DNA of 64,000 nt from Polyangiaceae bacterium (GTDB taxonomy: Bacteria; Myxococcota_A; Polyangia; Polyangiales; Polyangiaceae): assembly GCA_020849655.1 (NCBI GenBank), contig JADLFU010000144.1:1-64000 (forward strand). Reading direction: 5' to 3'. Position 1 is the first letter of the stretch. Each line of letters starts with the position of its first letter. Made by a program: the position numbers and the translations under genes. Under the pieces are notes generated by a model that did no database searches, had not been told where the DNA came from, and was given only the letters and a program-made list of their open reading frames with translations. Below are positions 18,437 to 27,220 of this stretch, one piece after another.

Positions 18437-19507
18437 ATGCCCCTGATCGACGCGCTGTTCGACAAATTGCTCGAGCGAGGCGGCTCCGATCTGCACCTCG
18501 CGGTGGGGTACCCCGCGATGATCCGCGCGAAGGGAGACCTCGTCGGCCTCGATCAGCGCGAGCTCGGCGCGGCGGAGATCGAGCGGATGCTCTACGAGAT
18601 CCTGACGCCCGAGCAGCGCGCGCACTTCGACCGCGAGCGCGATCTCGACTTCGCGTACGGGTACGGCCAGAAGGCGAGGTTCCGCGGCAACTACCTGCGC
18701 AAGACGACCGGGATGGGCGCGGTGTTCCGCACGATCCCGACGAAGATCCTGACGCTCGACCAGCTCAACGTGCCCCAGGGCGTCCGCAGGCTCGCCGAGC
18801 TGCGCGCGGGGCTCGTGCTGGTGACCGGGCCGACGGGCAGCGGCAAGTCGACGACGCTGGCGGCGATGGTCGACCACATCAACTCGACGCGCCCCGGGCA
18901 CATCCTCACCATCGAGGATCCAGTGGAGTTCGTGCACCCGTCGAAGAGCTGCCAGGTCACGCACCGCGAGGTCGGCGAGCACACGCCGACGTTCGTCGAC
19001 GCCATCCGATCGGCCGGTCGCGAGAACGCGGACGTCATCCTCGTCGGCGAGCTGCGGGGCGCCGAGACGATGAAGCTGTCGCTGCAGCTCGCGAGCTTCG
19101 GCATCCTCGTGTTCGCGACGGTGCACACGAACAGCGCGGCCGGGACGATCGACCGCTTCGTCAACGCGGTCTCGGCCGACCAGCAGCCGCAGATCCGCGG
19201 GATGCTCGCCGACTCGCTCTCCGGCGTCGTCGCGCAGCAGCTCCTGAAGCGCGCCGACGGCACCGGGCGCGTCGCGGTCCAGGAGATCCTGATCGGCTCC
19301 TCGGCGCTCGGCTCGATCATCCGCGAGGGCAAGACCTCGATGATCGGCAGCTACATCCAGTCGGGCAAGGGCGAGGGCATGCAGGGCATGGACGACACGC
19401 TCGGCAAGCTGGTGCGCGAGGGCATGGTCACCGCGCACGACGCGCTCGAGAAGGCGGTCGACAAGGAGTCGTTCGCCAAGGCTTTCCCCGAGGCGATGGA
19501 TGCCTGA
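18437..19507 (+). CDS. pilT: PilT-type twitching-motility retraction ATPase
   Basis: 356 residues, normal PilT length. All family motifs are intact: SDLHLAVGYPAMIRAKGDL (N-terminal domain), Walker A GPTGSGKSTT, Asp box ILTIEDPVEFVH, Walker B ADVILVGELRG and His box LVFATVHTNSA. It should power pilus retraction as a hexamer at the inner-membrane platform. It follows the duplicated-domain homologue by 4 bases, and a small membrane protein follows 12 bases after its stop. No pilin or PilB is in the window. Whether it is the main PilT of the cell or an accessory paralogue cannot be told; the gene symbol is by family. Confidence 0.88.
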   Translation: MPLIDALFDKLLERGGSDLHLAVGYPAMIRAKGDLVGLDQRELGAAEIERMLYEILTPEQRAHFDRERDLDFAYGYGQKARFRGNYLRKTTGMGAVFRTIPTKILTLDQLNVPQGVRRLAELRAGLVLVTGPTGSGKSTTLAAMVDHINSTRPGHILTIEDPVEFVHPSKSCQVTHREVGEHTPTFVDAIRSAGRENADVILVGELRGAETMKLSLQLASFGILVFATVHTNSAAGTIDRFVNAVSADQQPQIRGMLADSLSGVVAQQLLKRADGTGRVAVQEILIGSSALGSIIREGKTSMIGSYIQSGKGEGMQGMDDTLGKLVREGMVTAHDALEKAVDKESFAKAFPEAMDA

Positions 19508-19519
19508 TACGGTGCGGCC

Positions 19520-19903
19520 GTGACCGTGGACGACGACGACGACGACGACGTCGCGACCGTGATCGGCCCCGCGCGCGCCTTCGTGCCGCACCTGTACGCC
19601 GACACGCCCGCCCCGCGCGCGCCGAGCCCCGGCCCCAGCGCGACGGTGCAGATCAACGACGGGCGCGCGGCGCCGACGCTCCAGCTGCAGGCGCTCGACG
19701 CGAGCGCGCTCGTGGCGCCGCCCCCCGCACAGGAGGCGCGCCCGAGGCCGCCGCCGCCCGCGCCGACGATGCTCGTGGGCGACCGCGCGCGTCAGGCCGC
19801 GGGCACGCCGACGGGCTTCATGATCTACCTCGCGGTCTGCGGCGTGCTGACGGCGACCGGCGTCGCGCTGCTCGTCGTGCTGAGGACGCAGGGGCGGTTC
19901 TAG
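19520..19903 (+). CDS. Small single-pass membrane protein downstream of pilT
   Basis: 127 residues from a GTG start. The N-terminus is a run of Asp (positions 4-10). A Pro/Ala-rich disordered stretch follows, and then one C-terminal transmembrane helix (about residues 100-122, TGFMIYLAVCGVLTATGVAL). It lies 12 bases after pilT in the same direction and is probably in that operon. It could be a membrane adaptor for the ATPases, but I recognise no domain. Confidence 0.6.
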   Translation: MTVDDDDDDDVATVIGPARAFVPHLYADTPAPRAPSPGPSATVQINDGRAAPTLQLQALDASALVAPPPAQEARPRPPPPAPTMLVGDRARQAAGTPTGFMIYLAVCGVLTATGVALLVVLRTQGRF

Positions 19904-20186
19904 CCGCGCCCGCTGCGTCGTCTTCCGCACGGCGTCTGCTGGCGCGCGGTCGATCGACGCGGCGACGGGCGGCGACTGCCGCGTGCTGACGTCCGCACAG
20001 GGCGGTGTGGCTGATGTCTACGGGTTCGCACGATCGAACCCCGAGCTCTTCCTCTTCGAAGCGATGGCGTTGTCGCCGACTTCGCCGAGCGGCGGCAGCC
20101 CTACCATCCTCGTCGGCCACGGGATTGGCACGCCTACTCCGTGGCTCGCGGCCGCCGACGGTGGAGAAGACGCGACCATTCGGTAT
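19904..20186. other. Intergenic stretch left of repeat copy 2
   Basis: No gene supported. It contains one clean dyad, GGGTTCG-CACGAT-CGAACCC (20022-20041). Reading frames here lack the third-position GC bias and homology-like motifs seen in neighbours. It is adjacent to the modular repeat and could hold a remnant that I cannot identify. Confidence 0.35.
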
Positions 20187-20530
20187 CCTCTGGACACCTC
20201 TGGACACCCCGGCCACCCCCCCCTCCCCAACTCCCCCCGAAATCGCGGCCGGAGGGCCGCGATTTTTGCCCGGAGGTCGGAGGTGACTGCTCGGTCTGGT
20301 GACGCGGCTGGTGCCTGTGCATGGAGCGGGCGCGAGAGCGTGGTCCTCGGAGAGCCGCCGTCCCGCTCGCGCGCATGGTGAGGCGCCTTGCTCCGCGCCT
20401 ATCGATCAATGGCCGGGCTTGGGGGCCGGGGAGGCCCCCAACACCAGGCGCCTCCACGCACGCCGTGGCCCGACGCTCCCAACAAACCTCCCCCGGCACG
20501 GCGACGTGACAAGGGCCCAGCGCCGCGGCC
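20187..20530. repeat. Modular intergenic repeat, copy 2 (opposite module orientation)
   Basis: Begins with two CCTCTGG sites (20187-20193 and 20197-20203). Module I runs 20197-20401 and is the reverse complement of 11982-12189. A short joint (ATCGATCAATGGCCGGGC) leads to module D at 20419-20530, in the same orientation as copy 1. Module D holds the dyad TGGGGGCC-GGGGA-GGCCCCCA in both copies. The element ends 19 bases before the start codon of the class V aminotransferase, so it could supply that gene's leader. The GT-rich unit that occurs twice in copy 1 is absent here. Confidence 0.85.
20240..20267 (+). terminator. 11-bp hairpin plus T-run inside repeat module I, copy 2
   Basis: AAATCGCGGCC (20240-20250), loop GGAG, GGCCGCGATTT (20255-20265) and two further T. 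On the plus strand this has the form of an intrinsic terminator and would end readthrough from the pilT operon. The same stem lies in opposite orientation in copy 1. Function is inferred from structure only. Confidence 0.45.
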
Positions 20531-20549
20531 CCCCGTGCTAACCAGCCGC

Positions 20550-21689
20550 ATGTCCCCCGACGAGATCCTCGCGCTGCGCAGGCTCTTCCCCGCGAGCGAG
20601 CGGCACGTCTACCTGAACCACGCGGGCGTCGCGCCGACCTCCACCCGCGCGCGCGACGCCGCGGTCGCGTGGCTCGACGGCGCGGTCGCGGACGGCGTCC
20701 TCTCGGAGCCGACGTGGGAGGCGCTCACCGAGAAGGCGCGCGCCGGAGCGGCGAGGCTCGTCGGCGCCTCGCCCGACGAGATCGCCATCGTGCGCAACAC
20801 CTCGCACGGGCTCGCGCTGTTCGCGGAGGGATACGACTGGCGGCCCGGCGACGAGGTCGCGGTCGCGACCAGCGTCGAGTACCCGTCGAACGTCTACCCG
20901 TGGCAGCACCTCGCGTCGCGCGGCGTGGTCGTGCGCGAGATCGCGGCGCCGCGCCTGGGCGTCGAGGTCGAGCACGTCGCGAGAGCGATCGGCCCGCGCA
21001 CGCGCGTCGTCGCGGCGTCGAGCTGCCAGTACGCGAGCGGCTTCGTCACCGATCTCGACGCGCTCGGCGCGCTCTGCCGCGCGCGCGGCGTGGATCTCTG
21101 CGTGGACGGCATCCAGACGGTCGGCGTCGTCCCCACCGACGTGAAGCGGAGCGGCGTCGCGTTCCTCTCGGCCGACAGCCACAAGTGGATGCTGGGGATC
21201 AACGGCGTCGGGTTCGCGTTCGTCGACCGCGCGCTCGTCCCGCGGCTGCGGCCGGTCGCTGTCGGGTGGAAGAGCACGAAGGAGGCGTGGAACTTCGACC
21301 GCGCGACGTTCGATCTCCGCGACGACGCGTCGCGCCTCGAGGAGGGCAGCCCCGCGTACGTCGCCATCCACGCGATGGGCGCGGCGATCGAGCTGTTGCT
21401 CGAGATCGGCGTCCCCCGCGTCCAGGCGCGCGTGACGGCGCTGCTCGACCGCGCGGCCGAGGGGCTGCTCGCCGAGGGCGCGACCGTCGGCCCCGAGCGG
21501 CGGCACCGCGCGGGCATCCTGACGTTCGTCCCGCGCGGCGGCGACGCGCGCGGCCTGTACGAGCGCCTCGGGCGGGAGCGCGTGGTCGCGTCGCTGCGGC
21601 GCGGCGCCGTCCGCATCTCCCCGCACGTGACCACGCTCGAGTCGGACATCGATCACCTGCTCGACGTCGTGCGGCGTCACGGCGGCTGA
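20550..21689 (+). CDS. Class V aminotransferase (cysteine desulfurase-like, PLP-dependent)
   Basis: The frame is open upstream through the repeat, but the ATG at 20550 starts the family N-terminus (YLNHAGVAPTSTRA). PLP-site features are present: NTSHGLALFAEG (phosphate and ring contacts), SCQYASGF, CVDGIQTVGV (Asp for the pyridine N) and SADSHKWMLG with the Schiff-base Lys. No SufS-type catalytic Cys loop is obvious, so isopenicillin-epimerase-like or kynureninase-like chemistry is possible. 379 residues, normal length. It has no clear pathway partner; the next gene starts 70 bases on. Confidence 0.8.
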   Translation: MSPDEILALRRLFPASERHVYLNHAGVAPTSTRARDAAVAWLDGAVADGVLSEPTWEALTEKARAGAARLVGASPDEIAIVRNTSHGLALFAEGYDWRPGDEVAVATSVEYPSNVYPWQHLASRGVVVREIAAPRLGVEVEHVARAIGPRTRVVAASSCQYASGFVTDLDALGALCRARGVDLCVDGIQTVGVVPTDVKRSGVAFLSADSHKWMLGINGVGFAFVDRALVPRLRPVAVGWKSTKEAWNFDRATFDLRDDASRLEEGSPAYVAIHAMGAAIELLLEIGVPRVQARVTALLDRAAEGLLAEGATVGPERRHRAGILTFVPRGGDARGLYERLGRERVVASLRRGAVRISPHVTTLESDIDHLLDVVRRHGG

Positions 21690-21759
21690 CCGCCCGGCGC
21701 GGGTGCTGCTACGCTCCGCCGGCCGCGGGGGCGCCCCTCCGCGCACCAGGGAGAGAGCG

Positions 21760-22884
21760 ATGAGCCAGCAAGAGTGGGAGTGGCAGGTCAACACCGGCAA
21801 TCCGCAGCACGATCAGATGATGCTCGACACGTACCGGCAGCAGGCCGCGGCGCAGGGCATGTCGTTCGACGTGCGGCCCTCGCCGACCGGCGGGTACGTC
21901 GTGAAGATGTCGCAGGGCGCGCCCGCGGGCTTCGCCCCGCCCCAGCAGCAGCAGTGGGGCGCGCCGGCCCAGCAGCAGGCCCCGCAGCAGCAGTGGGGCG
22001 CGCCGGCCCAGCAGCAGGCCCAGCAGCAGCAGTGGGGCGCCGCGCCGCAGCAGCCCGCGCAGCAGCAGTGGGGCGCGCCGGCGCAGCCGGCCGGGTTCGG
22101 CCAGCCGGCGATGGCCGCCGTGGGCGGATCGCTGTCGTCGTCGGGGCTCGCGCCCGAGGCGGCCGGCGCGATCGGCGCGGACCGCATCAAGTACCTGCGC
22201 AAGGTCTACGGGCTGCTGGCGATCTCCGCCTTCATCGGCATCGCGGTCGGCTACGCGGTGCTCGAGCTGATGCCCACCGGCACGATGCGCACCGTCAGCG
22301 GCAAGCCGGTCGCGGTGCCGATCCTCGTCAAGCTGCTGCTCGAGTCGCCGGTGCTGCACGCTGTGCTCTTCGGCGCGCTGTTCATCGGCACGTTCGTCGC
22401 GAGCTGGGTCTCGAAGATCAAGGTCGTCAACATCGTCGCGCTGTTCGGCGTCGCCGCGCTGATGGGCATCGACATGGCCCCGATGGTGTTCATCGCCAAC
22501 TACTACGCGGGCATCGGGGCGACGCTGAGCACCGCGCCGGTGCGCGACGCCTTCATGATGACGGGCGGCGTCTTCGCCGGCTGCACGATGTACGTGTTCA
22601 TCGCCAAGAAGGACTTCTCCTACCTCGGCAGCATCCTGTCGATGGGCTTCTGGGTGGTGCTGCTCGCCGGGATCGCCGGCTTCTTCCTGCAGAGCGAGAT
22701 CTTCTCGCTGGCGATCGCGAGCCTCGGCGCGCTCCTGTCGGCCGGGTTCATCCTCTACCAGACGAGCTACATCTTCAAGCACAGCGCGATGGACGACCCG
22801 GTCGACGACGCGCTCGTGTTCCTCGTGCAGCTGCGCAACCTGTTCATGTTCCTGCTGCGCATCTTCATGTCGGCGCGCGACTAG
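21760..22884 (+). CDS. BAX-inhibitor-1 (TMBIM/YccA) family membrane protein with Q-rich N-terminal repeats
   Basis: I start at the ATG at 21760, which has GGGAGAG just upstream. Residues about 1-60 are soluble. Residues 60-120 are repeats of QQQWGAPAQQQ. Residues about 145-370 carry seven membrane helices of the BI-1 family, ending near residue 374 in FLLRIFMSARD. BI-1 proteins are pH-sensitive calcium-leak channels. The C-terminal part matches bacterial members with the QTSYIFKHS and DDALVFLVQLRNLF patterns. The Q/W repeat is unusual and suggests self-association or a binding surface in the cytoplasm. The stop overlaps the next start by one base. Confidence 0.85.
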   Translation: MSQQEWEWQVNTGNPQHDQMMLDTYRQQAAAQGMSFDVRPSPTGGYVVKMSQGAPAGFAPPQQQQWGAPAQQQAPQQQWGAPAQQQAQQQQWGAAPQQPAQQQWGAPAQPAGFGQPAMAAVGGSLSSSGLAPEAAGAIGADRIKYLRKVYGLLAISAFIGIAVGYAVLELMPTGTMRTVSGKPVAVPILVKLLLESPVLHAVLFGALFIGTFVASWVSKIKVVNIVALFGVAALMGIDMAPMVFIANYYAGIGATLSTAPVRDAFMMTGGVFAGCTMYVFIAKKDFSYLGSILSMGFWVVLLAGIAGFFLQSEIFSLAIASLGALLSAGFILYQTSYIFKHSAMDDPVDDALVFLVQLRNLFMFLLRIFMSARD

Positions 22885-23495
22885 TGGGTACGCGCCGCCT
22901 CGCGCTCGCGCCGTGGGCGCTCCTCTGCCTCGCCTGCGGGGCGGGCGCGCCCACGCCGCACCAGATGGCGGAGACGTCGCGCGGGGCGATGCCGAGGTGC
23001 GACGCCGGCGACGTCGAGGCGTGCCGCGTCGCGTGCGAGAGCGGCGGATCCAACAAGTCCTGTCGGCGAGCGTGCGACGCGGGGCACGGCGCCGCCTGCG
23101 GGGCGCTCGCGAGCCGGCTCGAGCGCGAGCAGGACGCCGACGACGCCGAGGCGCCGGTGGCTCGCATCGCCCCCGAGGAGCCCGAGGTGGTCACCGCGCT
23201 GTTCGTCCGCGCGTGCGAGGGGGGCCACGGGCCGTCGTGCCTGCAGGCGGGCGGGCGCATCCTCAACGGCGTGGGGCGCGCCCACCGCCCGTCGTCCGCC
23301 GCCGTCGACATGCTGAAGCGCGGCTGCGAGCGCCTGGATCACGCCGACAGCTGCTGCGCGATGGCCGAGCTGAACCAGCGCCTCGCCGAGTCCAGACAAC
23401 CCAACTTCATCACCGACTTTCGCGCGGAGGCGGCGGGGTTCCGCGCCCTCGCGCGCGCGAAGGGCGGCGAGTGCCCGGACGCACCGGCGCCGTGA
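22884..23495 (+). CDS. Sel1-like repeat lipoprotein
   Basis: The GTG start overlaps the previous stop (TAGTG). A signal with lipobox (LLCLAC) is followed by Cys-containing alpha-repeats of the Sel1/TPR kind: GDVEACRVACESG, GHGAACGALASR, GHGPSCLQAGGRI and ERLDHADSCCAM. Bacterial Sel1-like lipoproteins bind proteins at the envelope, often next to signalling or stress genes. It is the middle gene of a BI-1, Sel1, aldehyde dehydrogenase string joined by 1-4 base overlaps, so it is probably translated with them. Partner unknown. Confidence 0.75.
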   Translation: MGTRRLALAPWALLCLACGAGAPTPHQMAETSRGAMPRCDAGDVEACRVACESGGSNKSCRRACDAGHGAACGALASRLEREQDADDAEAPVARIAPEEPEVVTALFVRACEGGHGPSCLQAGGRILNGVGRAHRPSSAAVDMLKRGCERLDHADSCCAMAELNQRLAESRQPNFITDFRAEAAGFRALARAKGGECPDAPAP

Positions 23496-24925
23496 CGACC
23501 CTCCGCGCCTCCTATCCGATGTGGCTCGCCGGCGAGCCCGCGACCCCGAACCTCGACCTCGAGGTGCGCGACAAGCACGACGGATCGCTCGCGGCCCGCG
23601 TGCCGCTCGCGTCCCCTGCCGATCTCGACGCCGCGATCGAGGCCGCGTGGTCGGCGCGTCGAGCGATGCGCGAGCTGCCGGCGTACGCGCGCCGCGACGC
23701 GCTCTCCCACGTCGTCCGCCAGGTGGAGGCGCGCAGGGAGGAGCTCGCGATCGGGCTCGCGATCGAGGCCGGCAAGCCGCTCGTGCACGCCGACGGCGAG
23801 GTGGGGCGCCTGATCGACACGTTCCGCATCGCGGCCGAGGAGGCGACGCGCATCGGCGGCGAGACGCTGCCGCTCGACGTCACGCCGCGCGCGGCGGGCT
23901 ACCGCGGGCGCGTCGAGCGGTTCCCGGTCGGCGCGTGCGGGTTCGTCACGCCGTTCAATTTTCCTCTCAACCTCGTCGCGCACAAGGTGGCGCCCGCGAT
24001 CGCCGCCGGGTGCCCGTTCGTGCTGAAGCCCGCGAGCGCGACGCCCGTGGGCGCGCTCGTGCTCGGCGAGATCCTGGCCGAGGCGGGGCTGCCGCGCGGC
24101 GCGTTCTCCATCCTGCCGGCGCGCCGCCTCGACGCCGAGGTGCTCGCGCGCGATCCGCGCCTCGCCCTGCTCTCCTTCACCGGATCGTCGGAGGTCGGCT
24201 GGCGGCTGCGCGACGTCGCGGGGACGAAGCGCGTGTCGCTCGAGCTCGGCGGCAACGCGGCGGTGATCGTCGAGCCGTCGTGGGATCTCGACGACGCGGC
24301 CGCGCGCATCACGTTCGGCGCTTTCTACCAGTCGGGGCAGAGCTGCATCAGCGTGCAGCGCGTGTTCGCGCACGAGTCGGTGTTCGACGCGCTGGTCGCG
24401 CGCCTGGTCGCCCGCGCGGAGGCGCTCGTCGTCGGGCCGCCGCTCGATCCTCACACGTTCCTCGGCCCGCTCGTCTCGGCGAAGGAGGCGGATCGCGTCG
24501 AGCGGTGGATAGCGTCCGCGGTCGCGCGGGGGGCGCGTCTGTTGTGCGGCGGCGAGCGGCGCGGCGCGGCGCTGACGGCGGCGTGGCTCACAGGCGTGCC
24601 CGACGACGAGCCGCTCAGCCGCGAGGAGGCGTTCGGCCCGGTCGCGATCCTCGAGCCGTACAGTGATTTCTCCGCGGCGCTCGCCCGCGTCGACGCGACC
24701 CGGTTCGGCCTGCAGGCGGGCGTGTTCACCCGCGATCTGTACCGCGCGGAGCAGGCCTTCCGCGAGCTCGAGGTGGGCGGCGTGATCATCGGCGACGTGC
24801 CGTCGTTTCGGGTGGACAACATGCCGTACGGCGGCGTCCGCGACTCGGGCAACGCGCGCGAGGGCGTGCGCTACGCCATCGAGGAGATGACCGAGCGCCG
24901 GCTGATGGTCGTCCGCACGCCTTGA
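23492..24925 (+). CDS. NAD(P)-dependent aldehyde dehydrogenase
   Basis: The GTG overlaps the Sel1 gene's stop (GTGA). 477 residues, usual for the ALDH superfamily. Seen: the FNFPLN and KPASATP Rossmann contacts, FTGSSEVG, the general-base Glu in LELGGNA, the nucleophile Cys in QSGQSCISVQR, and EEAFGPVA near the end. The sequence is nearest the succinate-semialdehyde/lactaldehyde dehydrogenase group that oxidises small aldehydes. The substrate is not decidable. Genome context gives no pathway; the coupling to a BI-1 protein and a Sel1 lipoprotein is curious. Confidence 0.88.
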   Translation: MTTLRASYPMWLAGEPATPNLDLEVRDKHDGSLAARVPLASPADLDAAIEAAWSARRAMRELPAYARRDALSHVVRQVEARREELAIGLAIEAGKPLVHADGEVGRLIDTFRIAAEEATRIGGETLPLDVTPRAAGYRGRVERFPVGACGFVTPFNFPLNLVAHKVAPAIAAGCPFVLKPASATPVGALVLGEILAEAGLPRGAFSILPARRLDAEVLARDPRLALLSFTGSSEVGWRLRDVAGTKRVSLELGGNAAVIVEPSWDLDDAAARITFGAFYQSGQSCISVQRVFAHESVFDALVARLVARAEALVVGPPLDPHTFLGPLVSAKEADRVERWIASAVARGARLLCGGERRGAALTAAWLTGVPDDEPLSREEAFGPVAILEPYSDFSAALARVDATRFGLQAGVFTRDLYRAEQAFRELEVGGVIIGDVPSFRVDNMPYGGVRDSGNAREGVRYAIEEMTERRLMVVRTP

Positions 24926-24985
24926 GCTCCGCGCGGGTCGACGGCCGCCGGGTCACGGCGTACCGTGGCGGCCGAGGTGAGGGCG

Positions 24986-26177
24986 ATGACAGCGGTGGCT
25001 CCCAGCGCGACGACGCGCGGATGGGCGAGAGTGTTCCCACTGATCGGCTGCGCGCCGCTCGTCGCGCTGGCGCCCGGGTGCGCCGCGACCGCGAGGGGCG
25101 ACGCGCAGGTGTCGCTCTCCGCCCGGGGGACGGCGCGGGGATCGGCCTCCGGCGGCGCCGCGGTCGACGGGCGCGCGGAGGGAACCATCCGCATCCGGTT
25201 CTCCGGAGGCAAGCTGGAGTACGACGGCGGGGTCATCGACTTCGCGTGACCGCGCCGATCTCGTCGGAGAGCGCACCACGTCGACGCTGGAGCACTTGCA
25301 CGCTTTTCTCCGCGACCACCCGGGCGTGAAGGTGACGATCGAGGGCCACACGGACTCGCGCGGCTCGCGGGAGTACAACCGCGAGCTCTCCGCGCGCCGC
25401 GCCGCCGCCATCCGCGGCTGGCTCGTCGACAAGGGCATCGCGGCCGGGCGCCTCCAGCACGTGGGGCTCGGGGAGGACGCGCCGAAGACGCGCGAGCCCG
25501 ATGAGTGTGCCAACAACAAGCCCGCCGACTCGAGCGGCTGCGAGCAGGCTTGGGCGCAGAACCGCCGGGCCGTGTTTCGCGTCACCGAGGGCAAGGAGAC
25601 GCTGAAGGAGGAGCCCGCTGGCTCCGGGCCCGCGGCGTCCGGCGACGACGGCGCGGGGCCCGACGGCGCGCCACCCGACGCGCCCCCGCCAGCGCGGGAG
25701 GGGTGGCAGCTCTCGATCCGACCGTACGCGACGCTGCCGTTCGGCGACGCGACCGAGGACGCCGCGATGAGGCTCGGCCGCGTCGACGGGCTACGGCGTC
25801 CTCTTCGATCTGGGGCTCAAGGTCGCTCCGCAGCACTTCCTCGGCGTCTACGGCGGCCTCGGGATCCCGTCCGAGGGCGGCAGCTCGCAGCGCCTGGGCG
25901 TCGAGTGGCAGTTTCACTTTCAGCCCGCCGCGAGGTGGAACCCATGGGTGGGGGTCGCGCTCGGGGGAGAGAGCTTCGACGCGCCGTCCGGTCGACCTGC
26001 CTGCGGCGACGGGTGCGCTGGCCCCGAGCTCACGCCGATGATCGGCGCGGACTACCGCATCGACAGCGGTTCGGCATCGGGCCTTGGGCCAGCCTGTCCG
26101 TCGGGCAGTACGGGCAGGCGGGGCAGGCGACGCACGAGTGGTTCATGCTCGGGCCGCGGCTCGTGTTCTTTCCTTGA
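24986..26177 (+). pseudogene. OmpA-domain outer-membrane protein gene broken by three frameshifts
   Basis: The first frame encodes a lipoprotein-like leader (APGC) and ends FSGGKLEYDGGVIDFA then TGA at 25247. The next frame continues without a gap as DRADLVGE, then GVKVTIEGHTDSRGSREYN, NRELSARRA and WAQNRRAVFRV, a good OmpA peptidoglycan-binding domain. Near 25780 the frame shifts again (GYGVLFDLGLKVAPQHF, WNPWVGVALGG). Near 26068 it returns (FGIGPWASLSVGQYGQAG), ending LVFFP. Together the pieces make a lipoprotein leader, OmpA domain, acidic linker and a beta-barrel-like C-terminus. Three shifts in 1.2 kb argue for decay, though base-call errors are possible. The GTG at 24965 is an alternative start. 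Confidence 0.75.
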
Positions 26178-26430
26178 CCCGCGCGCGCAGCCCGCTGCTC
26201 CTCGAGTCCCCGTGCGCTCTTCGCAGACCATGGCGGAGACGTGGAGGCGACCGGCCACGTCGCCTCGGCCGGCGCGCTGGAGGTGGCGTGACCACGGCGC
26301 TCGTCACCAGGCGTGGTCCGAGCCGGACACCTCGGCGCCGAAGGCGAGGACGCCCGGCGCGGCCCGGCCCCGGCGGTAGCGCTCGACGCGAGAGGGGAGG
26401 TCGAGGTGCGGCGGCGCGTACCACGGCGCC

Positions 26431-26835
26431 GTGCACAAACTCACCTGTCTCCTGGCGCTCGCCGCGCCGACGGTCGGCTGCGCGTCGCTGCACGCGTACG
26501 ACATCGGCGAGACCGATCAGTCGCTCCCGTCGCGCCCCATCGAGATCGCCGTCGACGAGACGGGCATCTCCCTCCAGCAGGCCAGCGCGGCCGCGGGCGC
26601 CCTCTCCGACAACAAGGCGGCGGGGCGCGCGGGCACGATCGCCGAGCTCCTGAACTACGGCCCCACGACCGGCAACTCCGTGCTCGACGCCAAGTACGCC
26701 GACGGCGTCGTCGCGGCGCTCTACCAACAGTGCCCGAGCGGCCGCATCACGGGCGTCGTCTCCGTGCGAGAGAGCCGCACCTACCCCATCCTCAGCGGCG
26801 AGATCGTCAAGATCAAGGCCCGCTGCCAGGACTGA
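26431..26835 (+). CDS. Small lipoprotein, tandem paralogue 1
   Basis: 134 residues from GTG. The signal ends LAAPTVGCAS. The C-terminal 50 residues follow a pattern shared with the next two genes: an acidic/Ala helix, then CxxGxIxGVV, a Ser/charged turn, a strand and a last Cys (ADGVVAALYQQCPSGRITGV to KARCQ). The two Cys could form a disulfide. No named domain recognised. Only one base separates it from the next paralogue, so the three form one operon. Confidence 0.7.
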   Translation: MHKLTCLLALAAPTVGCASLHAYDIGETDQSLPSRPIEIAVDETGISLQQASAAAGALSDNKAAGRAGTIAELLNYGPTTGNSVLDAKYADGVVAALYQQCPSGRITGVVSVRESRTYPILSGEIVKIKARCQD

Positions 26836-26836
26836 C

Positions 26837-27220
26837 ATGACACTCTCCCTCCCCAGCCTCCCCAGGCCCGCCGGCCTCGCGCTCTCGCTGTCCCTCCTCT
26901 CTCTCTCCGCGTGCGCGTCGCTCCGCAGCGTCAGCGTCACCCAGGTGCCGGCCGATCGGAGCCGCCCGATCTCCGCCGAGAGCCATGACTGGACAGTGTT
27001 CGGCATCGCCGGTGACAACGACTACGCGGACGAGGTGCCGAAGCAGCTGATGGCGCAGTGCCAGGGCGGCAAGGTCACGGGCGTGCTCACGAAGAGCGAG
27101 TCGAAGCTCTGGGTGTTCGTCTCGCGCAGGCGGGTCACCGCGCAGGCGTTCTGCGTCGCCGACGCCGGCGCCGCCGCCCACGTGCCCGCCCCGAGCGCCG
27201 CGCCGTCGGGGGCGCGGTGA
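26837..27220 (+). CDS. Small lipoprotein, tandem paralogue 2
   Basis: 127 residues. Signal LSLLSLSAC with lipobox. The core has the same two-Cys pattern (LMAQCQGGKVTGVL to QAFCVAD) as its neighbours. It adds a Pro/Ala tail that may reach the peptidoglycan or outer membrane. Its stop overlaps the start of paralogue 3 (GTGA). A role is not recognised; paralogy with the flanking genes is the main fact. Confidence 0.7.
   Translation: MTLSLPSLPRPAGLALSLSLLSLSACASLRSVSVTQVPADRSRPISAESHDWTVFGIAGDNDYADEVPKQLMAQCQGGKVTGVLTKSESKLWVFVSRRRVTAQAFCVADAGAAAHVPAPSAAPSGAR

Noticed and set aside
20022-20041. GGGTTCG/CGAACCC dyad as tRNA T-arm or LexA-type box
   Set aside because: No acceptor, D or anticodon arms fit around it, and the half-sites are in the wrong order for a LexA CGAAC-N4-GTTCG box.
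19983-20381. 132-codon plus-strand frame
   Set aside because: Half of it is repeat module I; codon bias and sequence do not resemble a protein.
20388-20549. N-terminal extension of the class V aminotransferase
   Set aside because: This part lies in repeat module D and has no resemblance to the family; the ATG at 20550 starts the conserved N-terminus.
21950-22080. Direct repeats as an array
   Set aside because: They are in-frame codons of the BI-1 Q/W tract.
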